Below, in pieces: positions 15,001 through 23,956 of a stretch of DNA of 64,000 nucleotides (within the stretch, counting starts at the first letter, position 1; each line of letters opens with the position of its first letter). Location: NCBI RefSeq assembly GCF_032854445.1, contig NC_088300.1, forward strand, positions 66,500,984 to 66,564,983, given 5' to 3'. This DNA is from Liolophura sinensis (taxonomy: Eukaryota; Mollusca; Polyplacophora; Chitonida; Chitonidae). The notes beneath the pieces were generated by a model that worked only from the letters and a program-made list of their open reading frames with translations, was not told where the DNA came from and did no database searches. The translations under genes and the position numbers were made by a program.

Positions 15001-17683
15001 TATTTTTACCAAAAACAAACCCATGTCCTCAATGTTTGCTTAGGAATAATTACAAGGCATGAACTGTAGATTGCAAACTCTCCTTGGCTTTATAAGAACA
15101 TTTTACATGTCCTTTTCAAAATTATGGTCACCCAAATTTACTTCTGAGAGGTCATTCTGACATCAATTCCTCCTTTCTACAAATCATTGTGTGGAGATCA
15201 CACGTAAAAACCAAGCCACTTACAAAGGTACATGTAACTTTACTGTTTAGTAAAAAAGTTTTATTTTTAGTAAAAATTGGTGTTACGAAAGGAACCTGTT
15301 AGTAGAAATGTTGGGACAGTTATAAGGCTCAGCACAAATGAATCAAAACAAAATGTGTCCAGAGTTATGTAGCATTTTGCTTTCAGCACCGGCGACCTGT
15401 GTTCCATGCAGACTTATGCACCCTGCTCCTTTACACCATCTAGCCATGCTGACTTAGGAAAGTTAGAGGTAGATAAGGTTCAAACAGACCAAATGTCGAG
15501 ACACTGTATTAGATGAACTGTGTAGTATACCTTTGTTTACCCGGTTGCATGGGTCGCGCATGTTCCACAATTGGAGGCTTTTCCTTCGGTTTGCCTCTGT
15601 TATTTCTAGATGTACCAAATATACAATTACATACTGCATCAGTAGTTCAAATTCAATGGCAACTTATACTCTGTGAAAAGTTCTACATTAGGCAAAAATC
15701 CAGACTATTTATCCTATATTTGAATGGTGCTCAGCTGTACTCTGGACGGTTTTATGCTGTCTTAAGTTGGGACAGAGGAAACCAGGCATAAGCACTGGAT
15801 CTTACCAGGTACTTGACAAATTTTCTTTGAACACAGGGTGGTTCCAGTCAGAAAACTTAGAACAAAACTGTGAAGTAACCACACTTCTTGTTCTTTTTGG
15901 ATCGTTTTGGGGTATTCACCCACATTAGCTCATCTTTGCATACAATTTATAAAAAACAATTATAGTGTTAAACACAGGGCATAAAAGCTGAAAAGGTGGG
16001 ACATCAGGTTTCCTTTTCAGACTGTGCCACAATGAACAATGTCGTATGTATCTAAGTTCCTTGGAGCCGCATTACATGCATGTAATGTATGTCATTGCCT
16101 ATCAGCCTACTCTCCTTATGCAAAGGACTGTAGCTGTAAGTCTACTCAACCTCTGATGAAAAGCCTGCACAACTTGCATATGGCGAGGTAAACGTAGCTA
16201 TTTAACATAATCCTGGCCGACCAATGGAAATGACTCTACTATCTCCTGGCGGGAAGTGGTAAACAGTAAATGCGGTTGACATGTGCAGACACCTATAGCT
16301 CTATATACGACAACCATGCGATTCGATGGCCATGCCAAAGCAATGGCAAGATTATGTGGATTTCAATGTTTACTATAGAATTTATTTAGCACAGCTAGTA
16401 TTCACAGTGAATCATCGTGTTGTGACAACCCCAAAGTGTGATTATACAACGGAAAGTAAGACTTCTAAGGAGCTCCTGGACACTTTCCACTTCTTCTCCC
16501 CTGATGTTGTTGAGGTGAAAGGAGAGGGCTATGTCTGCATGCCATGTTCTGTGAGACTAAATAAATTTAAAAAGGCTATACGGAAAGAGGAAACCTACAA
16601 ACGAGAGAGGGAGGATATTTGCAAGGATATTAAAAAGCAATGGGAAACGAACAAACAGAGAGTTGCTCAAATGGCCGTTGGAAGTTCATCACCCCGCATT
16701 AAGAGATTTAGAGCTATCACCCCCACGGCGAAGAAAGAAAATGTTTCAACCAGTTCTGCTCCAGCACTACAACCTGTTACTGTAAGTTAGAGAAAGTTTT
16801 ATTTCCTTAAATATAATTACTTACAACCCTTTCTGACAAACAAGGGCCTCAGGTTCTCTAATTTCCTCGCCTTCGTGCTCTACGGTCGACATCTTACTTT
16901 TGCCAGTTCTTGCTTGATGATGAATATTAATGAAGACACACTCCCACTTCAACCAACGAAAATTTACAGTCTTCTGCGAAGGCTTTTTTCTCGTATGGAG
17001 CGTTCATTGGCTAACACTGATTACATCACTGTCCACTTGAATACGAATGTGGTAGGTATTTCGACAGACCGAAAACTGGTAGGGTATCAGTAGGTTAGAA
17101 TGGTCTTGTTTAGGGAGACTACTATCAGCCACATTAGGGCTGTCCGGTATCAGGAAGTTTAAAATTAAAAATCTGGCATAAGAGGTTTGTGAATTTGTAC
17201 ATATGGGTAATGAACTAAAATTCTGCCACAAAAAAAAATGATTTTTTGGAACAAATAAAAGTAATAAAATATTACTTTTAATGCAGAAACATTTTTCTAG
17301 TAGAATATGACTACCATCCAAGCAAACCTGAAAAAACCTTTTTAAGACCAACAGAATTCTCCGCATTAGGTAAAATGTGTAACTCAGTCAAGAACAAAAT
17401 TTTAGGTCATTTACAATAATCAAACCACAAAATGAAATATATGTACATCACAAAATAAAGATTCGAAATTTTAGCTTGATATTTCACTGAAGTGAAGGTA
17501 GACATCATGACAACATTAAAAGCTAACATACCTGTTCACACTACTGCGTACCACAGTGGAGGCTGCAACAGGTTCTGGTGGACTGTAGATCGTTCGGTTA
17601 TCAATGGACATGATTGACATTTCTGGGAACAAGGAAGCATCGCCCATTTCCAATGTGTAACGAGAGTCCCTGCCATGGGGATC
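1..17683 (-). CDS. CEP192: CEP192/Spd-2 centrosome scaffold, N-terminal part (14 exons, runs off left edge)
   Basis: Exons in transcription order, as plus coordinates: 17532-17683, 13898-14074, 13392-13480, 12055-12519, 11152-11235, 9394-9494, 8799-8880, 8416-8560, 8024-8102, 7254-7316, 5661-5855, 2482-2668, 1021-1254, 1-53 (partial). Every junction is GT-AG and every phase agrees, giving about 702 codons. Family matches: PVAASTVVRSS then NRDYDD in the first exon (human PVAVSTLARDRSS...); SPVYIDENGEGVTDLAFQTS in 1021-1254 (human VVYQNEEGRWVTDLAYYTS); and GDESW across the last junction (human GDTSW). CEP192 recruits PLK4, Aurora A, PLK1 and gamma-tubulin machinery to centrioles and drives centrosome maturation. 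The window holds the low-complexity N-terminal region. The C-terminal Spd-2/ASH beta domains, the better-conserved part, lie beyond base 1. Phase-neutral exons could have been missed in the long introns, and the start exon is only a candidate. The gene converges with no neighbour here; FAM177 lies upstream on the same strand. Confidence 0.85.
1330..1545 (-). mobile_element. SINE family B fragment
   Basis: It shares 'ccaaagtgctgccgccactg', the 'gacaccagacatga' block and the 'ccaaccagtc' block with 35985-36335, in the same order and orientation. It begins about 75 bp from a CEP192 exon acceptor. Confidence 0.6.
3394..3413. repeat. 20-bp poly-G tract
   Basis: An uninterrupted run of 20 G lies in a CEP192 intron; on the transcribed minus strand it is poly-C. 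Shorter G runs occur near 27300 and 49513. Length calls in such tracts are unreliable. Confidence 0.9.
3963..5660. repeat. 55-bp minisatellite in CEP192 intron
   Basis: Roughly 30 copies run from about 4040 to 5660, filling most of the intron between exons 5661-5855 and 2482-2668. The period measured on neighbouring units between 5341 and 5506 is exactly 55 bp. The plus-strand core is 'ctgatatggccacacatct' followed by 'acctcatcctgacacttcc'. Read on the minus strand, each unit contains CAGGATGAG|GTAnATGTGTGG, a copy of the adjacent exon end plus donor. The copy at 4800-4870 extends further into exon sequence. The left part is more diverged than the right. Bases 3963-4040 are non-repetitive. 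Confidence 0.9.
5661..5855 (-). CDS. CEP192: CEP192 exon whose 3' end seeded the 55-bp minisatellite
   Basis: 65 codons, phase 0 at both ends. The acceptor is TGCCTTTCTCAG|GT and the donor CAGGATGAG|GTATATG. The coding text includes DSIHFKPLEMTHSGIDDLQQ and an acidic/Ser segment. It joins in phase to 7254-7316 (21 codons) and to 2482-2668. Immediately downstream in transcription lies a long tandem array in which the last exon bases and the donor recur every 55 bp, so mis-splicing to array donors is conceivable. Confidence 0.8.
6074..6330 (-). mobile_element. tRNA-derived SINE (family A), nested copy
   Basis: On the plus strand it reads tail first: 'tttatttgattggtgtt...', 'cagcattatggtaggagg', 'agcatgagctggactt', then the head. 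It lies inside an older repeat. The flanks 5935-6055 and 6330-6480 resemble the contiguous sequence at 34920-35095, so this SINE inserted into that element. Confidence 0.7.
6499..7192 (-). mobile_element. piggyBac-like remnant with TTAA target duplication
   Basis: The 694-bp element lies between TTAA (6495-6498) and TTAA (7193-7196). Its ends are imperfect inverted repeats: ctcatttgct on the left and the complement of agtgaatgag on the right. TTAA duplication is the hallmark of piggyBac elements. On the minus strand, bases 6994-6908 encode a short acidic peptide (MEAFSEAFAEMADSSTDDD...) ending in TGA. The same frame continues with more acidic Ser/Asp text (NFDSDISVSDVSSDIEESF). This resembles the acidic N-terminus of piggyBac transposases, interrupted by a stop. 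No catalytic core is present, so it is non-autonomous or decayed. Three GC-rich palindromes lie at 7080-7180. Confidence 0.6.
7078..7180. repeat. Three GC-rich palindromes (gcggcttaagccgc type)
   Basis: Three near-identical palindromic words occur about 40-50 bp apart: cagcttaagccgctcgcg, gcggcttgagccgctcgcg and gcggcttaagccgctccc. They stand out against AT-rich surroundings and sit just inside the right end of the TTAA-flanked element, suggesting subterminal transposase-binding or hairpin sites. The function is inferred. Confidence 0.6.
7404..7530 (-). mobile_element. SINE family A fragment
   Basis: The plus strand shows 'tgattagtggtttatgcc', 'actatggtgggaggaaaccc' and 'gaccatccgcaggttgct', the tail-to-middle part of the family A SINE. 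The head is missing. It lies in a CEP192 intron, shortly after exon 7254-7316. Confidence 0.65.
8024..8102 (-). CDS. CEP192: CEP192 exon with two in-frame tandem donors
   Basis: The acceptor is ATGTGCAG|C and the reading is EDELFVIDGPPVFVRPQDP. Two donors lie 9 nt apart: CCATTACAG|GTACCA (exon edge 8033) and GTACCACAG|GTAATG (exon edge 8024). Both leave phase 0 for the next exon, so the alternatives differ by three residues (VPQ). Confidence 0.75.
12055..12519 (-). CDS. CEP192: CEP192 large acidic exon
   Basis: The acceptor reads TTGGTTGTAG|AC and the donor CCAACAG|GTTAGT. It is the longest CEP192 exon in the window (465 nt, entering with 2 nt of a split codon and leaving with 1). The first two thirds are Ser/Gln/Gly-rich and apparently disordered. 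The end is strongly acidic (ELADLDDDFSDFGELQF, then EPEEVEKE). Together with EDWFQYY in the following exon (11152-11235), this resembles the acidic stretch and aromatic patch HLEAYFEQL of the human protein. That alignment is an inference from composition and order. Confidence 0.8.
12845..13126 (+). mobile_element. tRNA-derived SINE (family A), full-length
   Basis: The head is tRNA-like, with A-box-like 'ggctgagagggttagcatg' and B-box-like 'gagttcaattcc'. The body is 'gctcatgctggcttcctct', then 'accataatgctggctgcc', and the tail is 'aagtgaaatgttcttgagta' plus an AAATAAATAA run. It is useful as the family reference in this window. It sits in a CEP192 intron, antisense to the gene. Confidence 0.8.
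16326..16790 (+). CDS. Unrecognised 154-codon ORF, antisense in a CEP192 intron
   Basis: The reading frame opens with MAMPKQWQDYVDF and stays open for 154 codons. The middle holds KCDYTTES, then a YVCMPCSVRL pair of cysteines. A basic, Lys/Arg-rich segment follows (KKAIRKEETYKRERED), then a Ser/Thr-rich end. A strong donor (CCTGTTACT|GTAAGT) lies just before the stop, so this may be a first exon rather than a whole gene. Cys pairs followed by a basic helix resemble the zinc-binding starts of some transposon-derived or DNA-binding proteins, but no family was recognised. No continuation exon was found. 'tctatatacg' lies about 25 bp upstream of the start. Confidence 0.4.
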   Translation: MAMPKQWQDYVDFNVYYRIYLAQLVFTVNHRVVTTPKCDYTTESKTSKELLDTFHFFSPDVVEVKGEGYVCMPCSVRLNKFKKAIRKEETYKREREDICKDIKKQWETNKQRVAQMAVGSSSPRIKRFRAITPTAKKENVSTSSAPALQPVTVS

Positions 17684-19279
17684 CTAGAGAACACAGAAGC
17701 AATATGAAGTTTGTACTACAGGGGTTGATTCCACAAAGTCATTTCTGACTTTCTGACTTAAAACCTTCTCGCAACGCTTAGTTTAGACACTGACACACGT
17801 TGAGTACCGGTAACACTATTCTTTAGATGACACTGGACTAAAGAATAAGCTGTAAAACCTTATTTCAAGTGTTGACTTAAGTGAGAAATGGCCATGTGAA
17901 ATCATCCTTAGCAAAATCACAGAGTATCGGATCCATCTATATACAGTACCCTAATTCCTCAACATTTTTGCATGTGAAAGAGCAACTTTCAGTGCAATTT
18001 ATACACATTTGGATTTTGGAGACAAAATACATTAGTTGGATTGGCCAGTTTCAGGGCTTTACCAGAAATACAATTTCACCAGTAAACACAGAATAATGCC
18101 GTGAGAATATGCTTGAATGAACAATTTGCAAACATGCGATGGGAGGACATCCATAACCATCCACAGACTGCTGACAGACCGTCTCCCACAGAGCGGGAGA
18201 TGAAGCCTGCATGAGCTGGACTTGAACACACAAAAACCATAATGACGAGAGGCTCCGAGATCACAGAGCCACGATGGCACATAAGGAATAGTATCACTTC
18301 ACATCAGAAAAATTTTATGGAAACTGCTGAAGATTTTGTTTTGGGGGACTTTTCGTCTATTGGGGTTAAATAGTGTTATTCATCATAAATCTTTCTGAAC
18401 AATGGTATCAGCTCTGTTTCACTAGTTTATATCGTTCATATCATAACATATCTATACACCACATGACTTTGGGAATAGGTGTAGGGCCTATACCAAATAT
18501 GAAGATGGGCTAACGTGCATTTATCCCATCTTTTGACATAATGGAACTACGGAACGGAAACCAATCATTTATTAGACAAACTTCTGGAAATGAAATGAAG
18601 CTTTTATATTGCTTATTCTATACATACGCATTTTTTTTTTATATTTGTACCATCTGTCACAAGAACATCAACGTACTACATTCTAAATAATGCCTTTATT
18701 TCAATCTGCTTTATGTGCAAATTGATTGCTTGTGATTATCATCTGTGTCACATGTAAATTATCATTTAATTCCGAATTTACTCTGAGAATTCTACTTTTT
18801 TCAATGTCATAGTGGTATAGAGTTGAACGAACAATATGTCAAGTCCGCCAAATGTTTTGAGTGGTTCCACTTCGAGATGTGACTTGTGACTTGTGCGTTG
18901 TTGTTGTCAATCAACACTGTGTTACACCACACCACTATACATCATTTACTGAATACCAAAATACCTACCATTCTCGCTTCTGTGATATACGGAATACAAC
19001 GGTCCTTCTAAACGGCTGCACAACTCCACAGTGCATCAGAAGACATTCTGAAAAGTTATTCCTGGAAAATGGAAAGGTGTGGCATTGATGAGTAGATGGT
19101 AACAACGTGATCAACAACGTCAGTTGATCAAGTTTCTCAGCCTCAATGTCCTTTTATCCCAACTTCAAGCTGAATCAAATAGTTCTTTCAATCCACGTGT
19201 AATGGTATTCGGCTGTTTTAAGACCTTGCGACTCCAGCATGATGGGCAACAAAGCGAAAGTATTCACGTAGACAGGTTC

Positions 19280-19360
19280 TTATTTGTTTGAAAAACCGCC
19301 ATTTTGCATGAAGCTGTCAATGTCACTACCAAGCTCGATGTTGATTGGTGGAGAGTGCAT
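19280..19360 (-). CDS. CEP192: Candidate CEP192 start exon
   Basis: An ATG at 19360 opens a 26-codon frame starting MHSPPINIELGSDIDSF and ending at TAA (19280). The 'DIDSFMQNGGFSN' segment resembles the human CEP192 start (ESFPSFLTNSLFGNS), and the position just upstream of the first confirmed exon is right. A usable donor is the weak point. The only late GT gives phase 1 (at about 19297, GGCG|GTTTTT), while exon 17532-17683 starts in phase 0, so an undetected intermediate exon would be needed. An AT-rich 'gataaatag' (minus strand) lies about 50 bp upstream. Confidence 0.35.
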   Translation of the reverse strand: MHSPPINIELGSDIDSFMQNGGFSNK

Positions 19361-20919
19361 AAGTAAAACGTGCATCCGGACACAGGCCCCCATTTCATAT
19401 TTCTCCCCTCTATTTATCTCTTGCAGATGCCAGTGTTACCCTTTGGTGTTTGTTTTGTGGAAAGTACTAATTTAGTATGAGGCAACAACACAGGTGGTGG
19501 TATTCTTTTGCACTGTGAGTTGAGGTAAACTAGTCAACCAATGGCAGTCATGGGGGAGGCGGGGAAAGACATTTATACGCAAAGAAGAGGAGAGCCAAAA
19601 TCGTGTTGTGTTGCATGAAGATTAAGGGATGGAACATATCAGCTTTGTCTTTGTATGTAAACTTTCCTGCATCTAAAATGCATCGGCTCTTTCTTTTGTC
19701 ACCACCATTGTTTCCACTTCACAACAATGTATCAGTAAACAGATACATTTTTTTACCCACCAAAGCATCCGTCAGTGGTGATATCAATGACAGTTTAGGA
19801 AATTATACCATTATATTCCCAGCTACATGCTAATTAGCATTGAGTTTTGATGGGGAGAAAAGCTTTCCATTACAACTTCTGTTTTTCGGGAGGGAAATGT
19901 AATCGTGTGTATTTTAGGGTGTAAAGTCTTTTTTTGCTGTCAGCCTGTCGTGTTTGGTGTACAGGTGCATGCTTGGTATCAATATGATGAAAATTGTCTA
20001 AGCTTGGGCAGGTATGAGTTTTGATGATGAAAGTTTGAAATTCTGGGCGAGAGGATACAAGGAGGCAGGTGGTGATGAGCCTGCGAGTGACGTCGCCTTG
20101 GCGTTGCTAGGCCCCCCTCCCAGCTGCCGACATAGACAGGTCCAGAATTTGACAGTCAACCAATGTCAAGATTTCTATGGCTTCTTTCTCACAGGCTGGG
20201 CCAGGTATGCACCAAAGTTTATTGACCACAGAATGTTTGGGACTGAGCTACAACGCTAAACATTAACATTGTCGCTTATGGAAGATTAATGGGGGCCTGT
20301 GGCCATCCCACTGACTTCATATCTGGCAGCATATCCATGGCGGTGCATGGATAAGGCCTACTATATGTCATGTAAAGCTTTTAATGACTTACTAACAAAT
20401 TGATTATGCAGGGTTGATTGTTAGTACATATATCAGGTATAACCCTAATATGACTTTCGTACATGTAGTTCATTGTGTCATTTTGTATAGGACTGAGTAT
20501 ATAGGCCTACCTCAATAACACATTTTTTACTGCTGGAGGAGGTACCCAGTATATGAAATAGGAGATATTGAGAACATTATCTCCTTGATTGATTTGATCA
20601 GTTCTTATTTAACACCTAATCAATCATATAACAAGAAAGGAGTCCTTAGAGTGCATGTAATGTGCCTGCTTGTTGCAGGATGGATTCCCAGCGCTCTTGT
20701 ATCTAGTGCTGCTTCACCGAGATGACTTACTGAAGTCAAGTAAGCTGCACCACCCGAGCCATTATACTGATACTATCCCTTAATCCCAAGCTATTCCTTA
20801 ATGGTGAATGTCAAGCGAGGAAGTTACAACTTCCTCTTTTGAGGTCTGAGGCACAACCAAGGATAGACCCTGAATCTACCGCTCAGAAGGTAGACATTCC
20901 ACCATCTGAGCCATCAGTA

Positions 20920-21105
20920 GTTTATTTATTTGATTGGAGTTTGCGCCGTACTCAAGAATATTTCACTTATAAAACGGAGGCGGCCAGCATTATGGTGGGA
21001 AGAAACTGGGCAGAGTCCGGGGGAAACCCACAGCCATACTCACGTTGCTTGAAGACCTTTTTACTTACAGCTGTAGAGGAAGCCAGCATGAGCTGGACTT
21101 CAGGG
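20920..21105 (-). mobile_element. SINE family A copy adjoining a second SINE family
   Basis: The plus strand reads 'tttatttatttgattggagt', then 'ccagcattatggtgggaaga' and 'agcatgagctggacttcag'. It directly abuts a different tRNA-headed repeat at 20590-20918. That repeat contains 'gctgcttcaccgagatgact', shared with 3020-3200, and ends in tRNA-like 'accatctgagccatc' on the opposite strand. Confidence 0.65.
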
Positions 21106-21591
21106 CTACCTCAGGGTCAGTAATAAACTTTAACCTGTATTCACTAAAACAATGGCAATGTGTATTATGGGGTGCAGGAAATCAAAGTGCCTGCATGTGC
21201 TAAACCACAACTGGCAAATTACTGATGCTTCATTGAAAGTAGTATAATATTAATAAAATGTGTCATAGGTGTATGTAAATAAAGTGCTGCCTCACTAAAT
21301 GATCATGACAAAAACTATGGAACTACACCACTACCACAGTGAACATACAGTCCATGCTGCTGGCTTACAGCATAAAAGCTACAAGTATACAGTGTTCTTC
21401 AGTCAGCTTTAATTGATCTGGTTTACAGATGATGGATGACTGCTCTGTGTAAATTCCTACCTCATTTTCAGGTGCAAAAGGCTACTATGCATACTGTGAA
21501 AACCTCGTGACTAATGAAGTTGGAGCTGAACTATGTACAGCAATAGCAGGCTACTTGTCTGCTGAACATTAAACCTCAAATAACACTGTGG

Positions 21592-22062
21592 TCTCTGTGA
21601 CCGAAGTGATTTTGGTTGATCCAGGAACTTCTCAACAATGCGGTCGCTGTGAGTTCAAGTTCAGCTCATACTGGCTTCCTCTCCCGCTGTACATTGGAGG
21701 GTCTACCAACAACCTTCAGGTCAGCATGGGTTTCCAATCTCTGTCCGGTTTCCTCCTACCATAATGCTGGCTGCCATCATATAAGTGAGTATGACATATA
21801 ACACCCATCAAATAAAACAATCACATACTACTGGGGCCTCTCTGGCATGGTGGTTAGCGAGCCAGCCCGGCACAATGGCCCAAGAGCCTCTCTCAAGTCC
21901 AGTTCATGTTGGTTGTCCGTGGGGTATGACAGCAACCTGCAGATGATTGTGGATTTCCCCCGGCCTCTGCCCGGTTTCCTCCCACCATAATGCCGTTATA
22001 TAAGCAAAATATTCCTGAACACAGCATAAAAATACAATCAACCAAGCAAATAAATAAATAAC
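21592..22062 (+). mobile_element. Two consecutive SINE family A copies
   Basis: A first copy at about 21592-21815 has a degraded head. A second, at about 21834-22062, has a recognisable tRNA-like head 'catggtggttagcgagcc' and an 'aaataaataaata' tail. Both share 'tttcctcc[ct]accataatgc'. They lie in tandem in the region between CEP192 and FAM177. Confidence 0.75.
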
Positions 22063-23956
22063 TCATTTTGATTAAAACCTACCAAAACCATTATCTTTAA
22101 GCCATAAACTTCATATATACCAAAGGGGATGTTGGGGGAGGGGGGAGGTGGATTGCTGATTCAACTACTGGTACCATTACTTGATTGTAATAAAATGGTT
22201 TATTGAAAATCTTTGGAAGCATCACACAGGACTGTATGAAATATACTGTCTTGTAATAACATGTATCAGTAAATCCATGAATACAACATTACAGAATCTT
22301 TACAGGTATGACAGTAAAAACATAATACATACAAATAACAAAAAAAAAACAAGGAGGTCAACTAATATACATCATAGTGGTCACACAAATCTGATGGCTG
22401 ATCTCCTATGTTAAAGGATGAAAACTGGAGTAACAGCAAAGTTCCTCCTTAATCAATGAACAGAATTGAAGATAATCTCTATGACACAACATAGATTACA
22501 GCTTACAACTGATTGCACCACTTATAAAGATATCACACATGAAAACACAAGTCATAAATTTATTAGCCAAAACTTAACCCTAATTCTTGCATGTATGTAT
22601 CCATTTCAGGGAATAATGGCTGATAAATTCAAGTCCACTGTTGCATACAGTACAGTTGGATTTTTGCATTGGTCATGATATACATATATTACTGAGAGCC
22701 CAGTGCAAATATCTTTCATTTTAAAATGTACATGTATGACAGTATTTGCAAATTTAGACTAGACATTTGCTAGAAAATGCAAAAGGACAGGAAATACTAG
22801 ACCTTTCCCTCTGTAACATGAAGTGTAGTAAGTCATAAAAATATTGGTATTTTCACTGCATTTATTTTCTGTGAATTGAATCCATGTACCTCTTTATCCA
22901 ATGAGATACAGTATTTTCATTGCATAAATATGTTTTGCACTGAGTTGATTTCCATTAATTGGAAAGTAAGGAAATTTTTTTAGAGATTATTTAGAAGTTT
23001 TGAATCGATGCCAGAAAATTGATTTGCAATAAATAACATAACAGCCTTGGTGATCTTCAAGTTCTATTTTACAGTTGTAGATTTCTTCCAGACAAAGTCA
23101 GCTTAAACTTTGGTTGGATAAGAAAAATGATTCACACATCACAAAGTACATGTATATATACATTCAAATTTTTACCCATTTACTCTCATCATGGTAAAGA
23201 AAACCAGAAACAATTGCAATGTGTACAGACATACGAGTACAAAAAAAAAACTTTTCAGCCATGTTCTTAGTGGGTAAAAATGGCATTAAATTACTGTTTA
23301 CAAAAGGCTGCAAGGGTCAATCTGGAAATTTTGTAATCTGTAATTGTGGCAACAGTAGCAATAGCTGTTAAAACCATAATCATGTTGTGAAGGAAGATTC
23401 AAAATGGTAGTGGTATGGGGGGAGGGAGCGGATTCTAAGTTTGTCCTGCATTCCACGTAAGTTCACCACTGACATCATTTCCAAACATTTACAACCACTG
23501 ACGGAAAATAAGCTGAAAGTAAAGGGGTAATTACGAGATACGACATACCTGAAAGATAAAAATTTTGATTCTCATTTTTTGGGCATAATTTTGTTTTTCC
23601 TTAAGGAGTAACTTTCTATGAATCTTTTACACACTTCTGCATAAGAATAACCTTGTGAATAATGATCTATGATGGTTGCCCACCACACACAGGCAAAAAC
23701 TGAGTGAAGAAATTAGCATAGTCATACTCCTCCAAGAGAGGATGAAAAAGTCATATCACAGAGAGCTAGTTTCACAGAGATTCACAAAGTTTCACAAATG
23801 GCACTACACCTTGTGTAACTACCACAGCAACAGTCCTTATAGCTGCAATGCTTCCATGGTAGTTACTTGTACACATGCATGAGTGTGTGTATGTAACACT
23901 AGATGCAGACTGTGCAATGGGACCCTGGTCAAGTTGTATGCACCAATCGCTCTTGT

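Larger units (their letters stand above)
17684..23956. other. Region between CEP192 exons and FAM177
   Basis: It contains the candidate CEP192 start exon (19280-19360), a MITE copy (about 17941-18285, SINE-interrupted), SINE copies (20590-22062) and unique AT-rich sequence. On the plus strand, 20014-20205 starts MSFDDESLKFW and could be a first exon (donor GGGCCAG|GTATGC). 21471-21579 reads as a terminal exon (GYYAYCENLVTNEVGAELC..., stop TAA), but the phases do not join and no family was recognised. 22190-23956 probably holds the FAM177 3' UTR, with AATAAA words on the minus strand near 22199, 22560 and 22862. Confidence 0.5.
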
